From Petaurus breviceps papuanus (taxonomy: Eukaryota > Chordata > Mammalia > Diprotodontia > Petauridae), in NCBI GenBank assembly GCA_028583685.1, contig JAMXIF010000065.1, positions 37,194,323-37,258,322 on the forward strand: a stretch of 64,000 nt of DNA, in the 5' to 3' direction. Positions 21,407 through 32,190 of the stretch are shown piece by piece. The notes below the pieces were generated by a model that was given only the letters and a program-made list of their open reading frames with translations, ran no database searches and had not been told where the DNA came from. A program made the position numbers and the translations under genes. Within the stretch, counting starts at the first letter, position 1. Each line of letters begins with the position of its first letter.

Positions 21407-21510
21407 GGGGACCGCGCTACGGAAGCCGAGAAGGCGGGGGGACGCAGCCTCAGCCAGCCGGAGGATGCTGAGCCCGGATCGCTTAGCGCTGCCCGACTAC
21501 GAGTATCTGG
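21399..21510 (+). CDS. First coding exon of an unrecognised gene (partial)
   Basis: The frame opens at ATG 21,399 (gccATGg, a strong Kozak context). It reads MATGTALRKPRRRGDAASAS, then RRMLSPDRLALPDYEYL, and ends one base into a codon at 21,510 before gtaggag, a good splice donor. An in-frame ATG at 21,465 (aggATGc) would place the X-box 59-72 bp upstream, the usual spacing, so it may be the real start. A further in-frame ATG at 21,357 is less likely. The first 22 residues are basic and look disordered; no signal peptide or membrane segment is seen. I do not recognise the protein and find no downstream exon in the window. Regulation by RFX factors is inferred from the overlapping X-box. The open frame continuing to 21,593 past the donor is intronic. 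Confidence 0.6.
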
Positions 21511-22434
21511 GTAGGAGCCGCGGCCATCGGCGGGGGCAGGGGCGAGGGCGGGGCCAGCCCCGGGACGGACGCGGGGACCGATGGGGAAACTGAGGCCCCC
21601 TGACCGGCGTCGAGTGTGGGCGGAGCCCGGAGCACCCCGCTCGACCCCTGCCTTTGACGGAAGAGGAAATTGAGGCCTAGAGAAGCGGAGGGGGGCCCCC
21701 CCGGGAAGGGAGGTTCTCGCGGGTTCCCCAACGTCAGCCTCCGTGTTCTTTGGGGTCCGAAGGTTCCCCTTCCTTTCCCCTCCCCCCTTTGCCCCGCCGA
21801 GGGCCTCGGCAGAGTCCTGGCATTGCGGAGGGCGGCCCTGGGTTCAAATCCCAGCCCCCTGAGGCCCTGGCTGCCCCCAGGACTCGGAGCCAGGGCCCTC
21901 CTCGGCTGCCTCAGTTTCCTCCTTTGTCCCTGGAGACAGCTGGCTCAGAGGGCCGCTGCGGGCCGGGCCGCGCCCTGCGAGAAGGCCGCAGTGCTCGCCC
22001 CCGGGGCTGCCCCACGCGCGGACGAGGCGGAGCCCGCGGGGCCCGGAGCTGCAGCTTCCTCGGCCGCAGGACGGGTCCGCGGGGGAGCCGAGACTCGGGG
22101 CCCTGGGCTGCCACGGCCCCACGCGCGGGGCCACTTTTCAGAGCCCTTTCAGGCCCAGCAGAGAAGGTCCCCGCGTGGCTTTAAGCTTCCCGGAGCGCAG
22201 CTGGTCAGTGTGATGGGCGGAGGCTGCGTGCAGTGCGACCCTGGACCAGCCACTGAACGCCCCCCAGCCTCGGGGCCTCCCCCTGCAATCCTTGGTCTGT
22301 GATCCTTTCAGATTACAGAGCGGCCCCCTGGGGTAGTCTGGAAACAAGGGAATAAACAAGAGTAAAGGAAGAACATTTCACAGAGATGGATGTTCTAGGG
22401 AAAGGCCCCTTTCCTTTACAAGAGTTACTTCGGG
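21511..22434 (+). other. Start of the putative first intron
   Basis: G+C- and CpG-rich to about 22,300, then ordinary. At 21,840-21,925 there is a MIR-like phrase (tgggttcaaatcccagc, cctcagtttcctcc) and at 21,590 and 21,663 gaggaaattgaggcc-like MIR cores, so even the island contains MIR remnants. No exon recognised. Confidence 0.5.
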
Positions 22435-22640
22435 TTAGTTCTTGGTCTTCAGTCATTTCAGTGATATCCTACTCTTTCTGACCCCATTATCTTGGGGTCT
22501 CATTAGCAAAGACATTGGAGTGGTTTGCTATTTCCTTCTCTAGCTCATATTACAGATGAGGAAACTGAGGCAAACAGGGTGAAGTGACTTGCCCAGGGTC
22601 ACACAGCTAGGAAGTGTCTGAGGCCAGATTTAGTGTTTCT
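22435..22640 (-). repeat. acaacaa-type CORE-SINE, head lost
   Basis: Reversed: cagtcatttcagtgatatcc, gaccccattatcttggggtc, gctatttccttctctagctc, gacttgcccagggtcacacagctagg. The tRNA-head end is missing. Confidence 0.85.
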
Positions 22641-22679
22641 ATATAAATGACAGGAATACCCCTAAGGAATTTTTTTACT

Positions 22680-23320
22680 TTAGCAGTTAGCCAGGTAACC
22701 ATTTGCCAGTGATTAATATCAAGGGCTGGAAATTAATCCTTTTCCCCCTGAAACAGTGAGGATTTGGGCCTTGCAGTTGTGAGCTGATCCTTCTCAGCAG
22801 TGGAAGGCTTCTCCAGGTCATCTGATCTCTCTGCCCTGCACAGGAATGTCTTCGGCATCCCCGCAGCATTCCTTGGAAGCCCTCCTGTGATGGGCAGCCA
22901 CTCTCTCCAGGGGCGGCCTGTTCAGCTCTAATGAGTAGGAAGCTTTTCCTTAGATTGAGATGAAATCTTTCTTCCGCTTTGCTGTTACACTTAGCTCTGC
23001 CCTCTGGGGCCATGCATCACAAGTCTAATCCTTCTTCCATATGACAGCCTTTCAGATCCTTGAAGCCAGCTGTCATGTTCCCCCTTAATCTTCTCTTCAC
23101 CGGGTCTACTTCCTTACCTTTTCCACCTGTTCCTCATCCAGCATGGTTTTGAGTCCTGCAGCCATTCTGGTTACTCTTCTCTGGAGCCAGGCCTTCCCCA
23201 GATGTGCCCAGAACAAAGCAGAAAGATGCTGATGTGGCCTGACCAGGCTTGAGTAGAGGATGGGCAGATCCCTCCTTCTGGATACAATGCAGCCTACAAT
23301 TGCCATGTTAGTTTATTTTA
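22680..23320 (-). mobile_element. L3/CR1-type LINE 3' fragment
   Basis: Reversed CR1/L3 block: cagctctaatgagtaggaagc, ttccttagattgagatgaaatc, atccttgaagccagctgtcatgttccc, tggttactcttctctggagcc, gatgtgcccagaacaaagcag, gtggcctgaccaggcttgagtag. About 640 bp, the longest L3 piece here. Confidence 0.75.
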
Positions 23321-23499
23321 AAAACTTTAGGAATCTCATTGATGGAGTCATCACTCATCGACTTCATTGTTCCATTGGGTCAGAATGTAGTGACAGGGAT
23401 AGTTTGTTCATATGTTGTTGGCTGGAGAACTCCTGAGCCCTAAGGTAGATGGTACTTCATTTCTAGACTGTTCTTTCCAGCTGTAGTCTGGCAGGGTGG
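23321..23499. other. Unclassified spacer
   Basis: No feature recognised. Confidence 0.3.
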
Positions 23500-23680
23500 A
23501 AGAAGTCTTAGATCTGCAGTCGGCAAATGGGGGTTCATGCCTTGCTTCTCTTGCAGAGAAGATGACTTTATGCAAGCCAGCCTCTCTGGGCCTCACGCTG
23601 TCTATAAAATGAAGGAATTGGATTAGATGATCTCTGGAGAACCTTCTTTAACTCTTTGATCCTATGACATGTCCCCTGCC
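23500..23680 (+). repeat. MIR-like fragment
   Basis: tctataaaatgaaggaattgg, gattagatgatctctgg and tctttgatcctatgac form the 3' half of a forward MIR-type SINE. Confidence 0.65.
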
Positions 23681-24434
23681 CTAAATTGGTCTAATATGAT
23701 TGTCTCATGGTTGTCAACATCTCTAGCTCCCAAGTGGAATTTACCTAGAAGGTGTTCTGGCCTTGGGCTAGGACCCTTCTGCAAGACTCACCCATAGCTC
23801 ATCAGGAAGCCTCTTGGCCTCCCTTTGAATGCTCTAAATCCACATTTCTTGCTAATTTCCCCTTTTCTTCAACCAAGGGGAAAATGGGAAAACATAAAAT
23901 AGGTATAGTGTTCCCATAACCTCTGAATAAATCAAAACAATTCAACTAGGTGCACGGATCATCCCCCAAATTCATAAAAGACAACCCTTTATGGTGTATA
24001 TAGAGTGAACAGTCTAGAGTATTTTCTGAGCTATGGTCCCCCCCCCCCCCCGCATTATGTTGTGGGTGTCCAAAGGCTCAGATGGCTTCCTTTATGTCAG
24101 AACGTTGAATCGGAGCCTGGGAAATAAGTAGGCAGGTTTTCTTTGACTTTGATACGTGAACATTTCAGAAACTGATGTTATAGGAAAGCAACTGGAAGAA
24201 AAAAAACCAAGCCAAGGAGGAAACATCTTCCTATAAATGGTGAGTTGTTCTCATGACCTGCAGCCTTTTATGAACAATTTGTGATTCACCCCCATAATGG
24301 CACCATTTGGAAAAGTTTTGTCATGTTCCCATTTGTGATTTTTAGAAATTAATTGGCCTTTCCAGCTCACATTTACTAGCAAGGTGTAGAACAAGCAAGA
24401 AAGGCATCATTTCATAAAATTCTTTTATGGGGAA
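23681..24434. other. Unclassified, with poly-C
   Basis: C14 run at 24,038-24,051. Otherwise no repeat or exon recognised. Confidence 0.35.
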
Positions 24435-24615
24435 GCAGATTTTGGCTCTAGATAAGGAGAACTTCCTAACAATTAGAGCTGTATGATAATAGACTGGCCT
24501 GCTGGTGAGTAATGCGTTCTTTGTTACAGAGAATGTTCAAGTGCAGATCTCAGGACCACTTGTTTGAATAGCAGTTGGATGAGATGACCTCAGAGGGCCC
24601 TTCCAGCTCCTGATC
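24435..24615 (+). mobile_element. L3/CR1-type fragment
   Basis: gataaggagaacttcctaacaattag, then atagcagttggatgagatgacctc and ggcccttccagctcc match the L3 3' end. Confidence 0.6.
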
Positions 24616-25378
24616 TGGATGAAATCTCAAAAGAGAAGGAAGACCCCATTAGGGGAGTAGAGCAACTTGAACCCTTGGTGTCAGGCACAAAAAAGATTTC
24701 CAGCCGTGTGAAAGGTGCTTGTTGAAAGCCTTTGCCCAAGGCTGAGGTGTGTTTGTATCTGGTGGGGTGTGGATGGCTTCTCTGGAGCCCAAGGGTAGCT
24801 TGTTCTGTTCCCAGGTATACAAAGCACGCCACTCATAGACAGACCAGTCTGAAGAGCAGCTAGCATGAGACTAAGCGTCATTGATTTGAGGAGGGTACTC
24901 CCTTTTCCACTGTGGCTTCCAGATTGTTCTGATTTCATGATGGCTGCTTCTCCCATTTTGGGGTTAGTTGAGAATAAGAAAGGAGTCTACCCTAAAGCTA
25001 CAGATGTTCTTTGTTGATGTAGGTCTGAACTTCCTAGAAAAAAAAGGATGGCTTAGCTAGAGCAAGTGTCCAAGAGCGATTTAAAAAAAATAATGGGTTA
25101 TTATCTCGCATGACTTAGTGGTTATATTGGGGTGTTGGGTTCTCTCTGTTAAAAAAAAAGTCCCCAGACTATAGCCAAATTGCTTTACCCCTCTGACCCA
25201 TTGTTTTCTCATCTTTGAAATGAGGGTCTTGACCTGGGCGGACTATGGATTTCCCACTGCTAGGATGAGATCTCCTAGGATGCTGTAATCCCAGTTTATT
25301 TTCTGGAAATGGAGCTGGGGTGGTGGTGGTGGTGAGGCAGTCTTCCCATTAGGTGGGTGTGAACAGATCTTTTCTACC
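24616..25378. other. Unclassified, with (TGG)n
   Basis: Short (ggt)n at 25,318-25,335. A patch at about 25,175-25,240 has MIR-like phrasing (ttgctttacccctctgacccattg). The - strand frames of 24,590-24,956 have no motif. Confidence 0.35.
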
Positions 25379-25503
25379 TTAAAAAGCTACAAGCTTTTGT
25401 TTCTTTCTTTCTTTTTTTTTTTTTTTGCTTTTTGGAGGGGGGAAGGCAGGGCGATTGGGGTTAAGTGACTTGCCCAAGGTCACGCGGCTAAAATAGCTAC
25501 AAA
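25379..25503 (-). repeat. 5'-truncated SINE with target duplication
   Basis: T-rich run (reverse A tail), then gcgattggggttaagtgacttgcccaagg and an abrupt end. Flanks taaaaagctacaa (25,379-25,391) and taaaatagctacaa (25,489-25,502) are near identical. Confidence 0.75.
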
Positions 25504-25509
25504 TTTAAA

Positions 25510-25690
25510 CTACTGTTAAGTCACTTACCATCTATTTGCCTCAGTTTCTTCAACCATAAAATGGGGATAATGAACACCTACCTTACAGAGTTGTTGTATC
25601 TAATAAGAGAATATATGTTAAGCACTTAGCACAGCCTGGCACATAGCAGGCTCTATATAAATGCCAATTATTATTATATTGTTAGTGAAT
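25510..25690 (+). repeat. MIR-like CORE-SINE 3' half
   Basis: gcctcagtttcttcaaccataa, gggataatgaacacctacc, then gcacttagcacagcctggcacatagcagg. Confidence 0.75.
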
Positions 25691-26044
25691 CTTTCAACTC
25701 CTCTGGATGCTCCAGCTGACCCTGAATTATAAGCAAGCTGACGCTTTTAGGCACTTTGTTAGGGGTGAACATTGTGGAGCTAGGTCAGTACTAGCCTCCT
25801 AGCTCCCAGCTGTCACTCAAAATATCTGCCAGAAGCAGGCAGTTAGAAGGGTGTTTTTTTTCTTAAAAATCATATGCTGTTTGTCCTAATTTCTTTATAA
25901 TGGTTTGTTTATCTACTTTTATGAATTTTTTTTACTTTTTAAAAGCAAAACAGACATCACCACATTCATCTCTTTGAGGTTCCTCTAAGCCCAGTAATAA
26001 TTTCATTTTAATAATTTAATCGCTTTTGTTTCCATGGTATTTTA
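25691..26044. other. Unclassified A/T-rich stretch
   Basis: No feature recognised. Confidence 0.3.
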
Positions 26045-26270
26045 AAGCGTGTACTGTATTTTGTTATCTCATTTAATCTTTACAATAGCCCTGTGAAGGA
26101 GGGGCTATTATTATCCCTATTTTACAGTTGAGAAAACTGAGGCTTAGAGAGTTCCAGTGATTTGCCTGGGGTTACAGTTTGTGTCTAAAGGAAGAACTGT
26201 GCACAAGTCTTTTTAACTCCAAGGCCAAAACTCTATCTACCACTTCTTCAGCTTTGGGCAGGGGGACTAA
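26045..26270 (-). repeat. MIR-like CORE-SINE
   Basis: ttatctcatttaatctttac, gagaaaactgaggcttagag and tttgcctggggttacag in reversed order. Confidence 0.75.
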
Positions 26271-26305
26271 GGTGGACTCTTCCTCATGACAGAAAACTCT
26301 TAGAT

Positions 26306-26363
26306 CAGGGGTGGGGAACCCGAGGCCACATAGAGCTTTGAGGCTGTAGGTTCTCCACCTCTG
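26306..26363. mobile_element. 58-bp hAT-like mini-MITE with 8-bp TSD
   Basis: Ends caggggtggggaacc and ggttctccacctctg are 15-bp inverted repeats (13 of 15 paired). Flanks tcttagat (26,298-26,305) and tcttatat (26,364-26,371) agree at 7 of 8 bases. Only about 28 bp separate the ends. A longer copy of the family lies at 63,186-63,497. Confidence 0.75.
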
Positions 26364-26449
26364 TCTTATATTGGGTTGTGTGCTCTGACAGCTATTTCCT
26401 TTACTGTTTACTGGCCTGGCCACCAGAAAAAAAAGGCAGGGTGGAGGAA

Positions 26450-26660
26450 GGCAGCTTTGGGATGAAATGGAATTAGGCAATGCCATGTGGTAGAAAGTGT
26501 AGGGATCTGAAATCACAGGGCCTGGGTTTGAATCCTGGCACTGTTCCTTAACTCTCTTATTCTCCTGGGCCTCAGTTTTTTTCATCTGAAAATGAGGGAT
26601 TGGGCGAGGTGATTCTCCAGGGTTTCTTCCAGCTCTAAAATTCGGATCCTAAGAGCTAAC
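26450..26660 (+). repeat. MIR-like CORE-SINE
   Basis: ggcctgggtttgaatcctgg, ctgggcctcagtttttttcat, gggattgggcgaggtgattc. Confidence 0.75.
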
Positions 26661-26989
26661 ATTTTTGTTTGGTTATAAAATTTTTACTGGTTCTTCTTCA
26701 GTCGGTTTCTTGCTTGGAAGTAGTACTGCTCGAAGTAATTAGTTGCAGTGCTTTTTTTGGACTTTAAAATGTTTGTGTTATTACAGAAAGGAAATGAAAT
26801 CAGCTATTTTAGACTCACTCTGATGCTTTGAAAACGTGATTTACAACGTCTGAAATTCTTCCCTTTAAAAGGTTGGACATGTGCAGGAATCTCCCCGAGC
26901 TTTTCCAAGTCCCTGTTTAATTTCCCTACCTCTAGTTTCTTTTTCCTGCCATTCATTCTTAGACATCATTGCATAGACGTGAACCTTCT
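26661..26989. other. Unclassified stretch
   Basis: No repeat or exon recognised. Confidence 0.3.
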
Positions 26990-27835
26990 TAACTGCCTAG
27001 CTTGGACCATCACAATTACTTGTTCAAAAAACTCTAGTGGCTTCTTGTCACCATTGGATAGGTTCCCAAATCCTTCTCCTTACATTTGAGGCCCTTCCCA
27101 TCACAGCATCTGTTGGGGTTCACCCTTATCCTTAAGTTGAACTCATAGCCATGATGGGCCACTCATCAGCATACAGAAATGTCCATTGTGTTCCTGCCCT
27201 TTTAGAATTTGTAAAGAGCTTTGTGAACCTTTAAACCCTATATAGATATTAGCTCTTATAATCCTTCTACCTTCTACCTATCCTGCCTACAAGGCCCAAC
27301 TCAAAATGCTACTTTTGGCCAGTCTTTCCTGATTTCTTCCGTTGGGGGTGGATTCTTACTCAGAGCTTTCTAATACTATTGTGGTGCTTCCTTCATTGCT
27401 CTGGAACCTCCAACCACCCCTGAAGCCTTCACAACCTGGAATTTCTCTCCATAAGACCCACCTTCTCCCATTGCTAAGTTCCTCCTGAGGCCTCCATTTT
27501 GTGGACTCAAGTTGGCCTTCACCTCCTTGCCCCTTTTGGCTTTCCTGCTTCCTTTTGTGTGTCCTCTCCTTCCCCTTAGAGTATAGGCTCTCTGTTGCTT
27601 GTATTTGAATCCCAAGAGCTTAGAATTATGCACTATGAAACTTCTACAACTTTATATTGGAAGTATGTATGTATATGTCTTGTTTATTCTACTGGATGAT
27701 AAGTTTCTTGAGGGCAGGGATCACTTCTTCACTTATTATCCCATTCCCTTCCTTCCTTCCTCCCCAGCACAGTGCCCTGGCACAAGGTCAACATTTCATA
27801 AATGCTCGTTGATTGACCAGATGGCTTGGATGCTC
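26990..27835 (+). mobile_element. L2 LINE 3' end
   Basis: In L2 order: aaaactctagtggcttcttgtc, acatttgaggcccttcccatc, taccttctacctatcctgcc, aaggcccaactcaaaatg, ataagtttcttgagggcaggg, cagcacagtgccctggc and catttcataaatgctcgttgattg. About 27,120-27,250 is a poorly matching patch. Confidence 0.7.
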
Positions 27836-28394
27836 AGTAAGGGACAGTTGGAGTAACTGTAGCCACTTTCATTTCGAGAACACTTGTAGGTTTACAGGGT
27901 CTTTCCTCCACAACTCTGGCAGCTTCTCAGTGCAAGTAGGAGCATTGTTTGATCTACAAGGAAACTAGAGGTGTTTAGTGTTTTGTTCCAAGTCCTGCTG
28001 CCATCTGGTTCTGGCTTCCTGAGCCCAACTGTGGCCTTTCTTGGCTTGGATTAGATGACAGAGTACTACATATGATGATCTGAAGGTAACGAGGGTTTTT
28101 ATGCCCTTCTCCAAGCATAATTTTTGAGTCACCTGTTGCTTTATGTGAAGAATAAACTGAAATGTTTTCACTAAAAACACTATCCCAAAGGAAGGAATCA
28201 TTTATATTGGCAACGATACAGGATGTAGCTGTTATCTATGTATTGGGGTGGATAGCTAAGGTTTCAAAGAGCGATACTATATTATCTTTGGAGAAGAAAT
28301 CCCTCGTTATTTCTAATGAATGAAGACAAGATAAATGGCCTGCTTGGTCTGGAAACCCGAGTTTTGTTACGTCACCTAGCTGTTCTAGTTGCCT
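27836..28394. other. Unclassified stretch
   Basis: No repeat family or exon recognised. Confidence 0.3.
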
Positions 28395-28525
28395 CTCCCA
28401 TAAGACTGGAAGCTTCTTGAGACCAGTGACTGCTTTGTTTTTATTGCTGTATCTCCAGCACCTGGCCTAGTACCTAGCTCCTGTTAAGACTCGGAACATT
28501 TCAACATTTGTTGCATTGAATGGAA
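28395..28525 (+). mobile_element. L2 LINE 3' tail
   Basis: gactggaagcttcttgagacc, gctgtatctccagcacctgg, then aacatttgttgcattgaatg. Confidence 0.65.
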
Positions 28526-30529
28526 ATGAATAATTCTTCCACTGGCCAACTAGGGTAGCTTAAGAACTAGACTCAGTGCTTATTTGTTGGCTTGTTGAAG
28601 GAAATGAGATATAAACCACTTGTGTTATGGCTGTTTAATTCCTGTTCAGTCCTCCCTCCTTCTGCTTTTAACCTTGATCACACTTGATTTTCAAGTTTCC
28701 TGGGTAAATGTTAAAGTTTCTATCTTTGCTCAGACAAGTACAAAACTCAACTGATTTTGAAAAACCTGTGTTTAAAGAAAGTAACCAGAAGTTGTATTCA
28801 GTTTGGGGATTTTCCTTGAGCACTATCCCCTCATCTCCCAGTAGCAGGGGGAAGAATGATGTGTTTTGATCTAGAGGGGAATGGCCCTAGTAAACGGAGC
28901 TTTCTGCTACAGATCAGGATGGGGACAGCCCCAGCAGTGCATCCCTAGGGGCCTTGGGAGGAAGCTTATTCTCTGGGTGGAATGTCAAGTCAAAACACAT
29001 TTATCTGAGCAGAATTTTAATGATTTATCCAAGAGAGTCGGGATTTCCCCAACACATCTGAACTTACCAAATTACTGATCCCATTAGCTTTGTTTTCTCC
29101 TAAGCACCTTTCTTGGAACAAAGCAATTATGGCTGCAGTCATCAAATGTACTTTTCATAAAAGCTGTTGACTAAGTTTTGTTTGATTAACAGGAATCCAG
29201 TAAGAGGAAATATTGTTGGAGAAAGCATTTTCCAGGCCTTTTCTTTTTCTTCATTGAACTGGTCTTTTGAAAAGCTCTGTTCTTTGCACAGAGTGAGAGC
29301 CTCTTTTCCAGCTGTCCTATTGTGCAGCTCAGGGTCTTGTTAATACTCTTCTCTGGCCCAGAGATTACAGGTAATTGTGATAAAACACAAGCTTCAGTTT
29401 CTGTAATCTCTGGCAGAAATCTGCTTGCCGCCCCAGGCCTTCATATCAGGTGTTCACCTTGTTCAGGCTTCTCTCACCTGGGACTGCATACTCCCCTCCC
29501 CGGCCCCGGTAAACAGAGGCATCTGGAGAGGCAAGCTAACAGCTGCACCGAGAGCCGTTGCCTGTTCTGGTTCTGCTGCTGCAGCCTTGCATACAACGTG
29601 CACTAAATGGGAAAATTATATCTTTTAAAATAAGCACGTTAAAGACAATAACAGTTTTGGAGGAGACATGTACCGATGGCCACATGTCTTTGGCTTTGCT
29701 TGTCACATAGAGAGACTGCCAGAACCGCTTGGCTCCATGGTTCTCATGCCCCACAGTCCAGCAAATTGACATGTAAGCAGAGACATAAAGTCATTTAGCC
29801 CCTGAGGAAAGTCGGTTCTGGCGCTTGAGCTCGGGCCTTTTTTTAGAGGAGTCCTGACCAGATTCACATCTTCTGGCCCATCCTCGTCTTCTGAAAGGAG
29901 CCATTAAATGTGTCTGGTAATTCAGGATGTTCGCTGCTCAATCAGCGTGAGGCTAACTCGGAGGCCACGAGTGGTTCAGCCTGTCATATGGAAGAAATTG
30001 CCTTTCAGGAGAGATTATAATTGTGCGTGAAGCCACACAAATGCACATTCTGCCTAGAGGAAAATGCACACAAGACTAGGCCTTGTGCTGCTCCACTTGG
30101 GGCTTAGGGAGCCACCCTTTCTGTGCAGGGTCTGCTCTAAGAAATGCTCCCACTTCTCCAACGTGAACTGCTTTTGTCGGCCCAACACTTGTGTCTGTTA
30201 GCTTTGTGCATTCCTGATGACATCATTTACAATGCTAGGGCACAGACAGTAAACAAATAATAATTTAATGTTTGGGCACCTTGACAAAGCTTAAATAGGG
30301 CAATTTAGAGAAATGATAACAGCTCTAACAAACACCAGGCATGACCCCAGCCCTTTGTGGAATGTGATGTGGAGGGAGAAGGTTGAACACCAGGAGACAG
30401 GAACTCTTGAATTATTCTGCTCAGTTCAAAACCCTGAGATCCCCTGGCTGGGGGCGAGTCTCAAGAAAGGTAGTGCTGTCTGGTTAGTAAATAGACCCCT
30501 GGATCTGTGTTATGTAAGTATACGCTTCT
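28526..30529. other. Repeat-poor stretch, possible regulatory DNA
   Basis: Two kilobases without any recognised repeat, unusual in this window. It contains a cre/AP-1-like tgatgacatcatt at 30,215-30,227 and homeodomain-like taatttaat at about 30,261. No exon could be defined. The open frames of 29,322-29,772 lack motifs. Confidence 0.4.
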
Positions 30530-30690
30530 CTGTATGACAGGTATTCTTCATTCCGTCTGTAAAGTGGAGAAAAATAGTATTTGCCACCTACCTCACCGGA
30601 ATGTTATGAGGATTATTGAGATAACAAACACAGCTGGAAGTCCTTTATAGAGAAGGTATTATGTAAACACAAAATGTTATTCCCCTTGCC
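30530..30690 (+). repeat. MIR-like 3' half
   Basis: cattccgtctgtaaagtggag, atttgccacctacctcacc, gttatgaggattattgagataac. Confidence 0.65.
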
Positions 30691-30910
30691 TCAATTTCCC
30701 TACTGATAAAAGCATCCTGGGTGAGGGGGTGGTTGCGCAGTTGTTGGTTAACTCTGTCAGGTATTTTTTTTTAATGCTTTATGAGAACTAAAAAAATATA
30801 AGTGAGCCTGCCTTGACAACCTGTAAACTACCAACCCCAAGGGCTGTATACAGACTGCTTACTGGTGTACCAACTCTTCTACCTTGCCTTCCACGAGAGA
30901 GGAGTTTGAA

Positions 30911-31558
30911 TGACCAGGATGAATTGTGGAAGTTCTGTCCTTCAGGGAGAAGGGATGACATGATAATTGTTCATCCTTCGTTTTCAAGGAGGACCGGTGA
31001 CATCGTGGGGTGGTGTTTTGACTTGTATGTGAATCAGATTTAGGTGAAACAGAATTGTGTGAAGTGGTCAGCCACTCTCTCTTCCAGAGTCATTGAAGTC
31101 CAGTGGCAAGACAAAAATCAGACTGACTGGTGATGGCCAGCATGCAGTGGGTGACCTGGACATCTTTGATGTCTGACTAAGCTCTAAGTGCTCTATAGCA
31201 CCTGCTTCGGCCACCTTCAGGGTCATCGGTACAGATTGTTCTCATCTGCCTGTTCCACTGGGGGAGCTTCACATGCTTGGGGTAGACGTTCCCCTAACTC
31301 ACTGATGGGCTTGAGGCCCGTCAGTTACTCGGCTTGGTTTAACTCATCTGCCAAGATGGTTTACTGGTGTATGGTCGCTGTGTATGCTACAGCTTCTTAG
31401 AGCCAAAGATGAGAGTCGGGTGAAAGTGGACACCAAAGGTGGATGAGCAGCCTTGAAAAGAGCTCAGCAGCCCTCACCCCTGAGGTGCTCGCCCTCCCTG
31501 AGCACTGAACAGACCCTGGTATGACGTGACGGAAGAGTGAGTGACCAGGATGAATTGT
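30911..31558 (-). repeat. RTE-tailed retroposon, copy 2, 17-bp TSD
   Basis: The body at 30,928-31,541 reads on -: agaagctgtagcatacacagc, ctgaaggtggccgaagcagg, gtcagacatcaaagatgtcc, gtcttgccactggacttcaatg, and the tail gatgtcaccggtcctcc then tgaaaacgaagga. Flanks tgaccaggatgaattgt at 30,911-30,927 and 31,542-31,558 are identical. At about 0.6 kb it is the most complete of three copies. No long frame, so it is a non-autonomous element. Confidence 0.85.
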
Positions 31559-31959
31559 AGACATTCATTTCTCCCAGCTACAGTGGCTTTGTTATTCTCA
31601 AGACTGCTCTTGGAGGAGCACTTTTAGTCTTGCTGATTGATCTCTGTTACCATATCCTGGCTCAGCAACTATTTAGATCTTTGTTCAGTCAGTAAATCTT
31701 TATTTTTCTTCTCAGATTTCCAAGGGGAAAACAAACAAATGTAGAGAGAAAAAAGTAGTTGACCTGTATATAGAATGTTCCTTATTTGTCTTTGCTGAAT
31801 TAAATTTCAACTTTTCCAGGACTTATTTCAGTACTTTAAAGACCTGTTTGTATGTGACTTAGTACAGGGACTCCCTCCACCAGCATAGATCACAGCCCTT
31901 TATTAATTTAGGAGATGGTCTTTCAGAATCACTGTGGCCAAAACATTTATCACCCTGTG
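31559..31959. other. Unclassified stretch
   Basis: No repeat family or exon recognised. Confidence 0.3.
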
Positions 31960-32190
31960 GCCAACCTGGTGATGATCATCTTCAATTTAGCTTGGCTGGT
32001 CCTTGGACGACAGACATGAATCCATCATCTACCTCTCACCTGCAGTCTTTTCAGCTGTGTAGGGCTTGGCCAAAGCTTGTGCTGCTCTGGCAGCACATTT
32101 GTACCGAGAGAGACATCTGTGACTTCCTGGTGCAGTGCTAAGCACTTGATGGAGAATATTGTCTCAGGACAGCAGCCCTGGGAGGGCGGT
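31960..32190 (+). repeat. Unclassified repeat, copy A
   Basis: Shares cctggtgatga, ctggtccttgga and agcttgtgct, in this order and with similar spacing, with 50,005-50,150. The family is not recognised. Confidence 0.5.

Larger units (their letters stand above)
21080..22300. promoter_or_regulatory. CpG-island promoter
   Basis: CpG and G+C jump sharply relative to the flanks, densest at about 21,380-22,140. GC boxes (gggcggggcc) occur at 21,101-21,110 and at about 21,547. There is no TATA box. It covers the exon at 21,399-21,510 and the start of the following intron. The - strand reading at 21,125-21,400 and the long open frames on both strands within the island are explained by G+C richness, not by coding evidence. 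Confidence 0.9.

Noticed and set aside
21670-22302. 210-codon + open frame in the CpG island
   Set aside because: Long frames on both strands are expected in such G+C-rich DNA. It lies after the splice donor, has low-complexity Ala/Gly/Pro/Arg content and no known domain.
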